From: REBR01 sp033721915
Lineage (GTDB): Bacteria; Pseudomonadota; Gammaproteobacteria; Pseudomonadales; Oleiphilaceae
Direction of reading: 5' to 3'
Assembly (NCBI GenBank): GCA_033721915.1
Contig: JAWWAC010000012.1
Coordinates: 1 to 64,000 of the forward strand
Length of the DNA: 64,000 nucleotides
Part shown: piece by piece, positions 53,701 through 62,457 of the stretch
How positions within the stretch are numbered: position 1 is the first letter of the stretch
How the letters are laid out: every line of letters begins with the position of its first letter
Made by a program: the position numbers and the translations under genes
Notes under the pieces: model-generated
Databases searched by the model: none
What the model saw: the letters and a program-made list of their open reading frames with translations, nothing else
What the model was told of the DNA's origin: nothing

Positions 53701-53799
53701 GAAATCGGTCATTTCGAGCAGCAGCTTGAACAGGGCCTGGAGGCCATAGACCGTACCAGCGTGGAACTGGATGCGTTGCGGGTGGTAATTACCACCTGA
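50764..53799 (+). CDS. rapA: RNA polymerase-associated ATPase RapA
   Basis: The 1,011-residue Swi2/Snf2 protein recycles RNA polymerase. It starts MEFRIGQRWVS like E. coli RapA (968 residues). Visible motifs are Walker A ADEVGLGKTIEAG near 175, DEAH in LVVDEAHHLRW near 352, LLTATPEQ, and motif VI EQRIGRLDRIGQ near 638. Residues about 237-317 form an acidic, low-complexity insertion that E. coli lacks at this place (compare NPFDSEQ right after it). ATG 50764 has GAGG 6 bases upstream; 13 upstream codons are unlikely. A bidirectional terminator follows. Confidence 0.93.
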   Translation: MEFRIGQRWVSQTDAALGLGLVTEVAGRRVRVSFPAVDEERTYATDSAPLARVRYQVGERIHDMHQRPLTITALDSQDGLILYHTVDDHGEEVALPEVRLSPYAHFTRPEQRLFCGQSDRLEHFTLRLETLEHRAQQLQSPAQGLIGSRTSHLPHQVYIASEVATRHAPRVLLADEVGLGKTIEAGMILHHRLHTGQARRVLVLVPEPLIHQWLVEMLRRFNLPFSVFNQERYEALQSDFGMDPPDDVVEGEGQGDDGEELTGEEARRAEEDGLAALMAALAEDRHNAQSRSGRPGATGEDRMADQDEGGPLAEGASSNPFDSEQRILCSLEWLTSNPEALEQALATDWDMLVVDEAHHLRWSPEAPSPEYQAVERLAHHIPGVLLLTATPEQAGQESHFARLRLLDPARFTSLEAFQQEARNYSRLNTLVQELLEQSGPVSESQWQALTPWLGEDHSDWPRDPESVVRLLLDCHGTSRVLFRNTRAAVRGFPERQVHSTVLEAPQQYRAAVALEGEEGLFPETQWPDDSWLQLDPRVAWLEQLLRELRPAKVLVICAHGETAKALEHHLQLRAGIRSAAFYEGLDLIERDRAAAYFAATEQGAQALICSEIGSEGRNFQFAQHLVLFDLPLNPDLLEQRIGRLDRIGQSGTIHLHVPTLAKGAQSVLLRWYNEGLDALSRSCAVGNAVKEQLEAPLMGHLQNPEQDQQPLIERTRKVREQLEEQLEEGRDALIERNSNNPRRAAELIRHIEAAETPETLSDYMLRLFDQYGVEYDPLPDNGLVIRPSDHLAVADFPHLPDEGLSLTFDRQNALVREDLAFLSWEHPLVEDTMDMLIDSEQGNATVGTMAIKGVQAGTLLLEGIYRAQCPAPRALGIGRHLSPAPLRFLTSMDGRDLSHVLSHEKLNSLIEKIKRRTAQTIVPQLRDQIEAMLPASQALAERALPQLQEQARESYRQALQEEIERLKTLKRRNPAIRDEEIGHFEQQLEQGLEAIDRTSVELDALRVVITT

Positions 53800-53837
53800 G
53801 GTGGGACAGCGCTGCCGGATACAATAACGTCAGGCAT

Positions 53838-53870
53838 AAAAAAAAGCGGGCATCAGGCCCGCTTTTTTTT
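53838..53870. terminator. Bidirectional rho-independent terminator after rapA
   Basis: An A-rich run, AGCGGGC, a 5-base loop, GCCCGCT and a long T run serve both rapA (plus) and the gene at 53902 (minus). Confidence 0.92.
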
Positions 53871-53901
53871 GTACTCGTCAAACACCCGACCCGGAGAAGC
53901 C

Positions 53902-54312
53902 TCAGGCCCGTGTATCCACATTGGTGCCCAGCGCCTGATCCGCACTGAGGCTGGAGGAGCCGGTCACGGTGCCCTGCACATCCGGCAGTGAGTCCGCGTT
54001 GACGCGGGCCTCCCGGTTGGCTTCACGGCTGCCGCCCTCGAAGTCCGCCGAGGCAAAGGTGCTGGTGACATTGGTATCCGTGGCGGAGGTGGCAGTGACC
54101 GCCTCGCTGGTGAGCTGTTCGCCGGTGGACAGCTGCTGTCCCTGGGCGGAGATTTCCACGCTCACTTCCGAAACAGGACGGGCCGCACCGTTTTGCTGGC
54201 CGCGGTTACTGGCGGCATCCTGAGCCTGGCGCTGAGCCGGACTTTCCTGGCGACTGCCGGTGCCCAGTTCCCTTAACAGATTACCGGCCTGGGGATTGAG
54301 TCCATCCACCAT
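53902..54312 (-). CDS. Small Ser/Thr/Gln/Ala-rich protein, unknown function
   Basis: The 136-residue protein has no signal peptide and no recognisable domain. After a short start (MVDGLNPQAGNLLRELG) it is rich in Ser, Thr, Gln, Ala and Asp and looks disordered. The composition is unlike neighbouring enzymes. ATG 54312 is preferred: AGAGGA lies 8 bases upstream. A 12-base palindrome (CTCTCTTGAGAG, 54323-54334) overlaps the ribosome-binding region and could gate translation. The terminator at 53838 would close it. Coding status rests on the RBS and the terminator. Confidence 0.55.
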   Translation of the reverse strand: MVDGLNPQAGNLLRELGTGSRQESPAQRQAQDAASNRGQQNGAARPVSEVSVEISAQGQQLSTGEQLTSEAVTATSATDTNVTSTFASADFEGGSREANREARVNADSLPDVQGTVTGSSSLSADQALGTNVDTRA

Positions 54313-54582
54313 GGGAATCATCCTCTCTTGAGAGTTATGTTCTAATATTGGACAGTTATTGACCAACTTTCAAGTAAAGAAGCGTTACCGCCAGGGACGC
54401 TGTGACAGAGTGGCGGCTGAGGCAGTACAAACCGTTTCGTTCATGATACCGTATTCCATTCATGTGCATGACGGAACGGTAACGCCCGCCAGGGCCGTTG
54501 CCGCCGTTCTTGCTGCCTGGCAGCCGCCTGGCAGTTTCCGGCTATGGCCGGTATTGATTTTCCACTGACACAGGGCTCGACT

Positions 54583-57036
54583 ATGAATCTGTTAATTGTT
54601 CTTGTACTGGCACTGGCCGGCCTGCTGTTCGTGATGCGTCGCGAGTCCGGTGCCGCCTCCGCCATCACGGTCATGGTGGTGGTCGCCATTATCGGTCTGT
54701 TCATGGGCACCGGCTGGCTCAGCTTACTGTTGCTGGTGGGCGCCGCGGTCACCGCCGCCTGCGGCCTGCCGGCACTGCGCAGTCAGTGGCTGTCGCCACG
54801 CATCTTCGCCACCTTCAAGAAAGTGGCACCCAAGGTCTCCGCCACGGAAAAGGTGGCACTGGATGCCGGCACCGTGGGCTGGGATGGCCAGCTGTTCAGT
54901 GGCCGCCCCCAGTGGCAGCAGCTGCTGTCCAACCGCAATAGCGGCCTGACGGCCGAGGAGCAGTCCTTTCTGGACAACCAGTGCTCCGTGGCGGCCAGCA
55001 TGTGCAACGCCTGGGACATCGCCTTCGATCGGGCCGACCTGCCCAAGGAGTTGTGGGATTACCTGAAGAAGGAAGGCTTCTTCGGCATGATCATCCCCAA
55101 GGAATACGGCGGCCTGGGCCTCTCCGCCAAGGCCCAGTCGGCGGTGCTGCAGAAGCTCTCCATGAACGAAGTGCTGATGGTCTGTGTCGGTGTGCCCAAC
55201 TCACTGGGCCCTGGCGAGCTGCTGCTGAAATACGGCACCGAAGAACAGAAAAACCATTACCTGCCCCGTCTGGCGGACGGCCGTGAAATCCCCTGTTTCG
55301 GCCTCACCGGCCCCCGTGCCGGCTCCGATGCCACCTCACTGCCGGACACCGGCGTGGTGTGCAAGGGCATGCACAACGGCAAGGAAGTGCTGGGCCTGAA
55401 GCTCAATTTCGAGAAGCGCTGGATCACACTGGCCCCCATCGCCACTGTGGTGGGCCTGGCCTTTCGCATGTTTGACCCGGACGGGCTGCTGGGTGACGAG
55501 AAAGACCGCGGCATCACCTGTGCCCTGATCCCCCGTGACACCGATGGCATGGAAATCGGCCGTCGCCACGCCCCCATTGGCAGCCCCTTCATGAACGGGC
55601 CCATCAAGGGCAAGGACGTGTTTATCCCGCTGGACTACATCATCGGTGGTCCCGAAATGGCCGGACAGGGCTGGCGCATGCTGGTGGAGTGCCTCTCCGT
55701 GGGGCGCTGTATCACACTGCCCTCCGGCGCCGCCGGAACGGGCACTTATGCCGTCGGCACCGCCGGTGGTTTTACCCGTGTACGCCGTCAGTTCAATACC
55801 CCGGTGGCGGACATGGAAGGGGTGCAGGAGCCGCTGGCCCGCATTGCCAGCAAGACCTACATCACCCGCTGCACGGTCAACCAGACCGCCAACATGATCG
55901 ACAACGGCGAGAAGCCCGCCGTGCCTTCCGCCATACTGAAAAGCCAGCTGACGGCCTTCCAGCGGGAAGTGCTCACGGACGCCATGGACGTGCACGGCGG
56001 CAAGACCGTGACACTGGGTCCGCGCAACTACCTGGGTATTGGCTATGCCGGTGCCGCGGTGTCCATCACCGTGGAAGGGGCCAATATCATGACCCGCAGC
56101 CTGATGATCTTCGGCCAGGGAGCCATCCGCTGCCATCCTTACGTGTTGCGTGAGCTGGCGGCCAAGGACAAGGACGACGCAGAAGCCTTTGACGAGGCCT
56201 TCTTCGAGCATGCCGGCCTGATCTTCGGCAATGCCGCCAGGGCCTTCACACAGGCACTGGGCATCGGACGTGGCAATACCCCCTTTGACAGCGCCGCCGC
56301 CCCCTACGCACAGGCGGTCAACCGCTTCAGTGCCGCCTTTGGCCTGTGCGCCGACGCGGCCATGGTGACACTGGGCTCTGAGCTGAAAATGCGCGAGCTG
56401 ATCTCCGCCCGCCTGGGGGATGTGCTCTCCAACCTCTACCTCACCTCCATGGTGCTCAAGCAGTGGCACGAGGGTCAGGCGGTGGAAGACGAGCGGGCAC
56501 TGATGGAGTACAGCTGCCGCTACCTGCTGCACCGCACCGAGGAGGCCATGGACGAGTTGCTCAACAACCTGCCCAACCGTCTGGTGGCGGCTGTGCTGCG
56601 CGCCGTCACCATGCCGCTGGGCCGTCGCTGGCATGCGCCTTCGGACAAGCTGACCAAGACCATTGCCCGCGCCGTGTCCACGGATTCGGCTCTGCGTCGC
56701 AAGATGCTCAGCAATGCCCACTCCGCACCGGGCAAGAAAGGGGATTTTGCCAACCCGCTGGCCCAGTACAACAAGCTGCTGGCGGACAACGCCCGTGCCG
56801 ACAGCATCTACCGCATCGTGGACAAGGCCCAGGCCAAGGGCGAGTTGCCCATGGACGCGCTGCACCCGGAGGAGAAGGTGGAAGCCGGTCTCAAGGCCAA
56901 GCTGATCTCCGCGGACGACGCCAAGTTCATGCGCAAGTACGAGGCGGAAGTGCTGGAGATGCTCTCCGTGGACGACTTTGCCTTCGACGAGCTGGCCCAC
57001 GACAAGCGCAAGGTCTACAAGCACAACGTGGCCTGA
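54583..57036 (+). CDS. fadE: Acyl-CoA dehydrogenase FadE
   Basis: The 817-residue protein has the FadE layout: two N-terminal membrane helices (about 1-60), an acyl-CoA dehydrogenase core and a DUF1974-type C-terminal region. E. coli FadE is 814 residues. Visible stretches are GFFGMIIPKEYGGLGLSA, FGLTGPRAGSDATSLPD, FEKRWITLAPIATVVG and DVHGGKTVTLGPRNYLG. It catalyses the first step of fatty acid beta-oxidation. ATG 54583 aligns with the E. coli start; an upstream ATG at 54544 is in frame but adds residues that do not fit. The 270-base region upstream shows no clear promoter. Confidence 0.94.
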   Translation: MNLLIVLVLALAGLLFVMRRESGAASAITVMVVVAIIGLFMGTGWLSLLLLVGAAVTAACGLPALRSQWLSPRIFATFKKVAPKVSATEKVALDAGTVGWDGQLFSGRPQWQQLLSNRNSGLTAEEQSFLDNQCSVAASMCNAWDIAFDRADLPKELWDYLKKEGFFGMIIPKEYGGLGLSAKAQSAVLQKLSMNEVLMVCVGVPNSLGPGELLLKYGTEEQKNHYLPRLADGREIPCFGLTGPRAGSDATSLPDTGVVCKGMHNGKEVLGLKLNFEKRWITLAPIATVVGLAFRMFDPDGLLGDEKDRGITCALIPRDTDGMEIGRRHAPIGSPFMNGPIKGKDVFIPLDYIIGGPEMAGQGWRMLVECLSVGRCITLPSGAAGTGTYAVGTAGGFTRVRRQFNTPVADMEGVQEPLARIASKTYITRCTVNQTANMIDNGEKPAVPSAILKSQLTAFQREVLTDAMDVHGGKTVTLGPRNYLGIGYAGAAVSITVEGANIMTRSLMIFGQGAIRCHPYVLRELAAKDKDDAEAFDEAFFEHAGLIFGNAARAFTQALGIGRGNTPFDSAAAPYAQAVNRFSAAFGLCADAAMVTLGSELKMRELISARLGDVLSNLYLTSMVLKQWHEGQAVEDERALMEYSCRYLLHRTEEAMDELLNNLPNRLVAAVLRAVTMPLGRRWHAPSDKLTKTIARAVSTDSALRRKMLSNAHSAPGKKGDFANPLAQYNKLLADNARADSIYRIVDKAQAKGELPMDALHPEEKVEAGLKAKLISADDAKFMRKYEAEVLEMLSVDDFAFDELAHDKRKVYKHNVA

Positions 57037-57064
57037 CCTGCCACGCCCGGCACCTCCGGGTGCC

Positions 57065-57097
57065 ACAAAAAACCCCGCCGAGGCGGGGTTTTTTTGT
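57065..57097. terminator. Bidirectional rho-independent terminator after fadE
   Basis: A run of A, CCCCGCC-GAG-GCGGGG and a long T run lie between convergent fadE and the pirin gene, giving a good signal in both directions. Confidence 0.92.
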
Positions 57098-57118
57098 GCC
57101 AGGCCAGCCGCTGACGGA

Positions 57119-57982
57119 TCAGCTCATCTGCGGCGCCTCACTGACAAAGCGTCCGGACTGGAAGTCCCGAACGGCCTGCTCGATTTCCTCACGGGTGTTC
57201 ATGACAAAGGGGCCGTGCTGGACCACCGGCTCACGGATCGGACGGGCGCTCAGCAGCAGAAAGCGCGCCCCTTCGGAGCCGGCCCTGAGGCGTACCCGGT
57301 CCCCATCAGACAACAGCGCCGCCTGACCGGCCAGCAGCGGCTTGCCGGACAGCTCCAGTGTGCCTTCAAAGAGATAGAGCACCCCGCTGTGATCCGGGCG
57401 GGTGGACTGTTCGAACTCGGTGCCCGGGTCGAGCTTCACATCCAGGTAGCTGGGTTCGGTGCTGATGCCGCTCACCGGCCCCTGGTGACGCTCGCCGCCA
57501 CGCTCGATCTCGCCGGCAATCAGTCGCAGTGCCAGACCCGGCTCATGGATCTCGGTGATCCGCTGTGAGGGAATGTCCTGGTAGCGGGGGGTTTTCATCT
57601 TCTCGCTGGCCGGGAGGTTGATCCACAGCTGAAAGCCGTGCATCAGCCCCTGCTCCTGCTGTGGCATCTCGGAATGGACAATGCCCCTGGCGGCGGTCAT
57701 CCACTGCACATCACCGGCCCTGAGCAGACCCTGGTTGCCCAGTGAGTCCTTGTGCAGCATGGCCCCGGCCAGCATGTAGGTGACGGTCTCGAAGCCACGG
57801 TGGGGGTGCGAGGGGAAGCCGCCGATGTAATCCGCCGCCTCATCGGAGCGGAACTCGTCCAGCATCAGAAACGGGTCCATGCGGGCGAACTGGCTCTGGC
57901 CCAGGCTGCGTTTCAGGCGCACACCGGCGCCATCCGAGGAGGGCAGGGCATCGATCACACGGTGAATTTCTCGGTCAGTCAT
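57119..57982 (-). CDS. Pirin family protein
   Basis: The 287-residue protein has the two cupin halves of pirin. The metal site is visible as HPHRGFETVTYML and HKDSLGNQGLLRAGDVQWMTAARGIVHSE. Pirins bind iron; some act as quercetinases or transcription cofactors. ATG 57982 has AGGAG 8 bases upstream, while the GTG three codons earlier lies too close to it. No partner gene suggests a specific role. Confidence 0.9.
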   Translation of the reverse strand: MTDREIHRVIDALPSSDGAGVRLKRSLGQSQFARMDPFLMLDEFRSDEAADYIGGFPSHPHRGFETVTYMLAGAMLHKDSLGNQGLLRAGDVQWMTAARGIVHSEMPQQEQGLMHGFQLWINLPASEKMKTPRYQDIPSQRITEIHEPGLALRLIAGEIERGGERHQGPVSGISTEPSYLDVKLDPGTEFEQSTRPDHSGVLYLFEGTLELSGKPLLAGQAALLSDGDRVRLRAGSEGARFLLLSARPIREPVVQHGPFVMNTREEIEQAVRDFQSGRFVSEAPQMS

Positions 57983-58192
57983 GGCAGTCACTCCTGGGTT
58001 GGACTGGTACTATCGGACTATTGTGACTGGCCCCCAAAAGGGCTGCCAGCGGTTAAAACTGACCGATTCCATCGAATTTTTTCACCGTCCCGCTGCCCGC
58101 CCGCCTCTTTGCAGAACCTCTCACTGTGCAGCCCGGCGGCACTTCAGGCACAATCCAGTCTTCACCGGGGCCGGCTATCAGGGATAGGTGCC

Positions 58193-59608
58193 ATGACTCT
58201 CATGTTCACACTGCTGCTCACACTGGCCGCGCTGGTCACCGCCAGCGGCGTCTATCACCGCTACCGGCCACTGCCACCGGGGATGGGTCACAGCCACCCC
58301 TGGCGGCGGGCCAGCGAGGTGCGCTTTCTGGCGGATTATCCCAGGCCCAGGCAACCCTTGCCGTGCAGCAGCGCCATTGTCCCCGCCAGCCTGAGTCTGA
58401 TCCGACAGGCACGCCACCACCTGCGCATGGACAACTTCCTGTTCAACGCCGACCAGGGGGACCAGCCACAGCATTTGCCACTGACCGACACCGTGACATC
58501 GGCACTGCGGGTCCGGGCCCGTGAGGGGGTGAGGATCGACCTGATCAGCGACCCCATCAATACCCTGTACGGGGCCCACTGGCCGGCCCATTTCGTACAG
58601 CTCGAGCAGGCGGGGCTCACCATCCGCATCACCGACCTGCGCGCACTGCGCGACAGCAACCCCCTGTGGTCGGCATTGTGGCGCCTGTCACTGGCCCCCT
58701 TTACCAATCTGGCGGCCACCGGGCAGGCGGCCCGTGGTGGCTGGCTACCGGGCCCCTTCGGGCCCCACCGGATGACGCTGCGCAGCTGGCTGGCGCTGCC
58801 CAACTTCAAGGCCAATCACCGCAAGACACTGGTGGTGGACGGCCGGCACGGACTGGTCTCCTCCGCCAACCTGCACGATGCCAGCAGCAACCACCACAAC
58901 GTGGGGCTGCGCTTTTCCGGGCCGGTGTGCCGGGATCTGCTGCACAGCGAGTCGGCGGTGATGGCCTTCTCCGGTGGTGACCCCCGCCCCCCGGCTCCGG
59001 ACCCGGAGCCGGACTCCGTCCAGGCCCTTCCACGCCTGAGACTGCTGACCGAGGCCGCCATCCGGGACGCGCTGCTGGCCGTGATCCAGCAGGCACGCCC
59101 CGGCGAGCGGCTGCGTCTGGCGCTGTTCTATCTCAGCCACCGCAGGCTGATCCGGGCACTCAGGCAGGCCCACCAGCGGGGTGTGGTGGTCCAGCTTCTT
59201 CTAGACCCCAACCGGGACGCCTTCGGCCGCCAGAAGAGCGGCATGCCCAACCGCCCTGTGGCCTCGGAGCTGCACCGGGCGGGCATCGCCGTGCGCTGGG
59301 TGCGGACACATGGCGAGCAGTTCCACAGCAAGCTGCTGCTGGCGGAGAAACCGGACCACGGGGATCTGCTGCTGGGCTCGGCCAACTTCACCCGGCGCAA
59401 CCTGGACAACCTCAACCTGGAAAGCGCCGTGCAGTGGCAGGCCCCGCCGGAGGATGGCGCCATCCGTGACGCCAGCGACTGGTTTGATACCCTGTGGAAG
59501 AACCGCAATGGTGAGTGGAGCCTGGACTACCACCAGTACCGGGATCACCGCTGCTACCGTTACTGGCTGTACCGGCTGATGGAAGCCTCCGGCTGCTGCA
59601 CTTTCTGA
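58193..59608 (+). CDS. Phospholipase D-family protein (cardiolipin synthase-like)
   Basis: The 471-residue protein has an N-terminal membrane anchor (about 1-22) and two HKD-type motifs (NHRKTLVVDGRHGLVSSAN and FHSKLLLAEKPDHGDLLLGSAN). Its spacing and second motif (HxK with a variable acidic residue) differ from the cls gene at 49120, so it is not a recent duplicate. It could be a ClsC-like synthase or another phosphodiesterase. ATG 58193 follows AGGGATAGG; the upstream open frame overlaps the pirin gene and was rejected. Two Cys end the protein (GCCTF). Confidence 0.8.
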   Translation: MTLMFTLLLTLAALVTASGVYHRYRPLPPGMGHSHPWRRASEVRFLADYPRPRQPLPCSSAIVPASLSLIRQARHHLRMDNFLFNADQGDQPQHLPLTDTVTSALRVRAREGVRIDLISDPINTLYGAHWPAHFVQLEQAGLTIRITDLRALRDSNPLWSALWRLSLAPFTNLAATGQAARGGWLPGPFGPHRMTLRSWLALPNFKANHRKTLVVDGRHGLVSSANLHDASSNHHNVGLRFSGPVCRDLLHSESAVMAFSGGDPRPPAPDPEPDSVQALPRLRLLTEAAIRDALLAVIQQARPGERLRLALFYLSHRRLIRALRQAHQRGVVVQLLLDPNRDAFGRQKSGMPNRPVASELHRAGIAVRWVRTHGEQFHSKLLLAEKPDHGDLLLGSANFTRRNLDNLNLESAVQWQAPPEDGAIRDASDWFDTLWKNRNGEWSLDYHQYRDHRCYRYWLYRLMEASGCCTF

Positions 59609-59768
59609 AGCGCCGGCCCGCGCCAATGACCGCTCCCCCCAAGACAACAAAAAATTAATCTCAGTGAACGGCGGTTTTGCCACGGCTTTCAGGCAGAATG
59701 GGCGTTCAGGGCCTGTTTCTTGGGGCCCAGCCGCAGTCAGCCACACCGACCCCTCCGGGAGCTTCAAC

Positions 59769-60980
59769 ATGATCCACCCCTTGCCACGCCGCCGTTCCCT
59801 GACCCTGCTGCCGGGGCTTCTTTGCCTGGGGCTGCTGTCGACGCCGGTGCAGGCGGAGTTTGACGCCTGTGTGGCGGACCTGAAAAACCAGGCGTTGTCC
59901 GCCGGGGTGTCCGAGTCACTGGTGGCCACGGTCATGTCGGATATGCAGCCCCGTGAGCGCATTCTGGAGCTGGACCGCTCGCAGCCGGAATTCACCGCCT
60001 CACTGGCGGACTACATGGGGCGCCGGATCACCGAAGAGCGTGTGCAGAAGGGCCGCGAGCTGCTTGAGAAGCACCGTGATCTGCTCCAGGGGGTGACCCG
60101 TGAGAGCGGCGTGCCGCCCCACTACCTGGTGTCCTTCTGGGGCATGGAAACCAACTTCGGCAGCTACTTCGGCCGTGTGCCCATCCCACAGGCACTGACC
60201 ACACTGGCCTGTGACCAGCGCCGCAGTGCCTATTTCACCCGTGAGCTGATCGCCGCGCTGACCATCCTCGACCGGGGGCATATCGACCCCGAGGCCATGA
60301 AGGGCTCCTGGGCCGGCGCCATGGGGCATATGCAGTTCATGCCATCGGTCTACCTGGCCCACGCGGTGGATGCTGACGGGGACGGTCGCATTGACCTGTG
60401 GGGCAGCATCCCCGACGCCATGACTTCCGCCGGCCATTTCCTGGCCCATATGGGCTGGCAGCCGGAGCAGCGCTGGGGGCGTGAGGTACTGCTGCCTGAG
60501 GATTTCGCCTACCACCGGGCCAGCGGTCGGGATGACCCCAAGCCCCTGTCCCACTGGCGGGATCTGGGTGTGACGGACGCCTTTGGCAACCCGTTGCCCA
60601 GGGCGGATATGGAGGGCTCGCTGCTGCTGCCCGCCGGCCATGAGGGCCCGGCTTTTCTGGTGTACGACAATTTTCACGTCATCATGGGCTGGAACCGCTC
60701 TGAGTTCTACGCCCTGTCCGTGGGCCATCTGGCGGACCGGATTGCCGGCGCCGGCCCACTGCAGAACCCGCCACCGGAGCATCCGCCACTGAGCCGCGAC
60801 ACCCTCAGGGCACTGCAGGAGCAGCTCAATGAGAAAGGCTTTGATGCCGGCAAGGCGGACGGGGTCATGGGCCCTGGCACCCGCAGCGCACTGCAGGGCT
60901 ATCAGCGGGAGCAGGGGCTGCCGGCGGATGGTTATCCCGACCCACGGACACTGGCGGCACTGGGTCTGGAGGCGCAGTAA
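59769..60980 (+). CDS. mltB: Lytic murein transglycosylase (MltB family) with C-terminal peptidoglycan-binding domain
   Basis: The 403-residue protein has a signal peptide (cleavage near PVQA, residue 29) without a lipobox, so it should be soluble in the periplasm. Catalytic Glu127 lies in FWGMETNFGSYFG. Other marks are KGSWAGAMGHMQFMPSVYL and the EF-hand-like DADGDGRIDLW. A peptidoglycan-binding helical domain (about 340-400: LNEKGFDAGKADGVMGPGTRSALQGYQREQGL) closes it. GGGAG lies about 8 bases before ATG 59769. Domain layout is that of the soluble SltB-type members; the symbol is by family. Confidence 0.88.
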   Translation: MIHPLPRRRSLTLLPGLLCLGLLSTPVQAEFDACVADLKNQALSAGVSESLVATVMSDMQPRERILELDRSQPEFTASLADYMGRRITEERVQKGRELLEKHRDLLQGVTRESGVPPHYLVSFWGMETNFGSYFGRVPIPQALTTLACDQRRSAYFTRELIAALTILDRGHIDPEAMKGSWAGAMGHMQFMPSVYLAHAVDADGDGRIDLWGSIPDAMTSAGHFLAHMGWQPEQRWGREVLLPEDFAYHRASGRDDPKPLSHWRDLGVTDAFGNPLPRADMEGSLLLPAGHEGPAFLVYDNFHVIMGWNRSEFYALSVGHLADRIAGAGPLQNPPPEHPPLSRDTLRALQEQLNEKGFDAGKADGVMGPGTRSALQGYQREQGLPADGYPDPRTLAALGLEAQ

Positions 60981-61017
60981 GGCATGGGGTGGCGGCCGGG
61001 CACCAGGCCCGCTGCCA

Positions 61018-61953
61018 TCAGTCCGCTGAGGGGCTGTCCCTGTACTCCGGTTCGGGCACCGGGCTCATGCCGTATTCCTGGCGCAGTGCCTCGATGCGCT
61101 GGTCCTTTTCCAGCCAGAAGTCACTGAGCCACTGCTGGAATTCCCTGCGGAACTGCGGGTCGTTGCGGTAATCACCACGCACCCATTGCTGGTCCAGCGG
61201 GAACTGGTGCACTTCCACCACCACCCGTTTGACCTGGTTGCTGAGAAAATCCCAGAAACCGGGTACCCCGTCCGGGTAAATCACGGACACATCCAGCACC
61301 CCGTCGATCTGGTCGCCGATGGAAGCCATGACAAAGGAAATGCCGCCGGCCTTGGGCCGCAACAGGTGACGGTAAGGGGACTGCTGCTTGTGGTGCTTGG
61401 CCGGGGTAAAGCGGGTGCCCTCCGGGAAGTTGACCACCGTTACCGGTATGCCACGGCACTTCTCGCAGGCCCTGCGGGTCACCTCCAGGTCCCGGTCTTT
61501 CATCTCCGGGTGCTTCTCCAGGTACTCCCTGGAGTAGCGTTTCATAAAGGGGTAGTCCAGGGCCCAGAACGCCAGACCCAGCAGTGGCACCCACACCAGC
61601 TCCTGTTTCAAAAAGAACTTGTAGTAGGGCACACGGCGGTTGAACACCTGCACCAGTGCGGCAATGTCCACCCAGGACTGATGATTGCTCAGCAGCAGGT
61701 AGGACTTGTCCCGGCTGACCCGGGGGTCGCCACGGACCTCCCAGCGGGTATCCAGTAGACGCCCCAGTATGGCCCGGTTGATATGGGCCCAGGTCTCGGC
61801 AATGGTCATGACAATGCGGGCGCAGACGCGGCGAAAGGCCGCCCAGGGCACCAGGACCTTGGCCACGGCCACGATCATCATGGGGATCAGGCCGATCATG
61901 GTATTGATCAGCATCAGCAGCAGTGCCAGCACACCCCTGAGCGTATTCATCAT
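61018..61953 (-). CDS. yihG: 1-acyl-sn-glycerol-3-phosphate acyltransferase family protein (YihG-like)
   Basis: The 311-residue membrane protein has the PlsC motifs SNHQSWVD (H-x4-D) and NFPEGTRF, and N-terminal helices at about 5-40. It matches the YihG type in layout. It acylates lysophosphatidic acid. It starts 3 bases after the acyl-CoA thioesterase stop, with GGAGG embedded in that gene's end, so the pair is translationally coupled. Confidence 0.88.
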   Translation of the reverse strand: MMNTLRGVLALLLMLINTMIGLIPMMIVAVAKVLVPWAAFRRVCARIVMTIAETWAHINRAILGRLLDTRWEVRGDPRVSRDKSYLLLSNHQSWVDIAALVQVFNRRVPYYKFFLKQELVWVPLLGLAFWALDYPFMKRYSREYLEKHPEMKDRDLEVTRRACEKCRGIPVTVVNFPEGTRFTPAKHHKQQSPYRHLLRPKAGGISFVMASIGDQIDGVLDVSVIYPDGVPGFWDFLSNQVKRVVVEVHQFPLDQQWVRGDYRNDPQFRREFQQWLSDFWLEKDQRIEALRQEYGMSPVPEPEYRDSPSAD

Positions 61954-61956
61954 GGT

Positions 61957-62385
61957 TTAATCCTCCACCACCGGCACGGGACGCTTGTTCTCGTCCACGG
62001 CCACCATGGTAAAGCAGCCGCTGATGGCGTGTTTGCGCCCTTCCCCGTACATGCTCTCCAGCCAGGCATCCACCTGGACGCGCACGCTGGTGCGCCCCAC
62101 ATGGCAGACACGGGCCACAAATTCCACCAGACTGCCGCCTGGAATGGCGGCGCGGAAGTCGATTCGGTCCGATGAGACCGTCACCAGCGCCTTGCGGCTG
62201 AATCGGGTGGCGGCGATAAAGGCGGTCTCGTCCATCCAGGACAGGGCATCGCCACCGAAGAGGGTGTCGTGGTGATTGGTGTTGGAGGGGAAGATGGCCT
62301 TGAAGACACGGGCTTCGCTGGCCTCGATGCGCTCTGCCAGTGAGGGGGGAATCTCGCCGGCAGGGGTGGGTGTCTGGTGGCTCAT
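61957..62385 (-). CDS. Acyl-CoA thioesterase (hotdog fold)
   Basis: The 142-residue protein has a single hotdog domain with the N-terminal VFKAIFPSNTNHHDTLFGGDALSWMD motif and Asp in the active loop, like YciA/acyl-CoA thioesterases of Proteobacteria. It should cleave acyl-CoA to free acid and CoA. It is followed at 3 bases by the acyltransferase gene, which suggests shared acyl-chain handling. There is no clear ribosome site before ATG 62385. Confidence 0.88.
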   Translation of the reverse strand: MSHQTPTPAGEIPPSLAERIEASEARVFKAIFPSNTNHHDTLFGGDALSWMDETAFIAATRFSRKALVTVSSDRIDFRAAIPGGSLVEFVARVCHVGRTSVRVQVDAWLESMYGEGRKHAISGCFTMVAVDENKRPVPVVED

Positions 62386-62457
62386 GGGGGGCGGTTCACT
62401 CCTTGTGCAGTGGTGGAATGGGGATGAAAACGGGGCCTGCCGTGGCGGCAGGGCCCC

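Noticed and set aside
54430..54445. FadR or PsrA operator upstream of fadE (CAAACCGTTTCG)
   Set aside because: The half-sites are spaced by one base instead of the four expected for a PsrA box, and the FadR consensus is not met.
55336..57066. A 576-codon open frame antisense to fadE
   Set aside because: Same reason; His/Gly/Val-rich translation without domains, and fadE on the plus strand is certain.
57752..58192. N-terminal extension of the phospholipase D-like protein
   Set aside because: It overlaps the pirin gene antisense and lacks similarity; ATG 58193 starts a membrane anchor.
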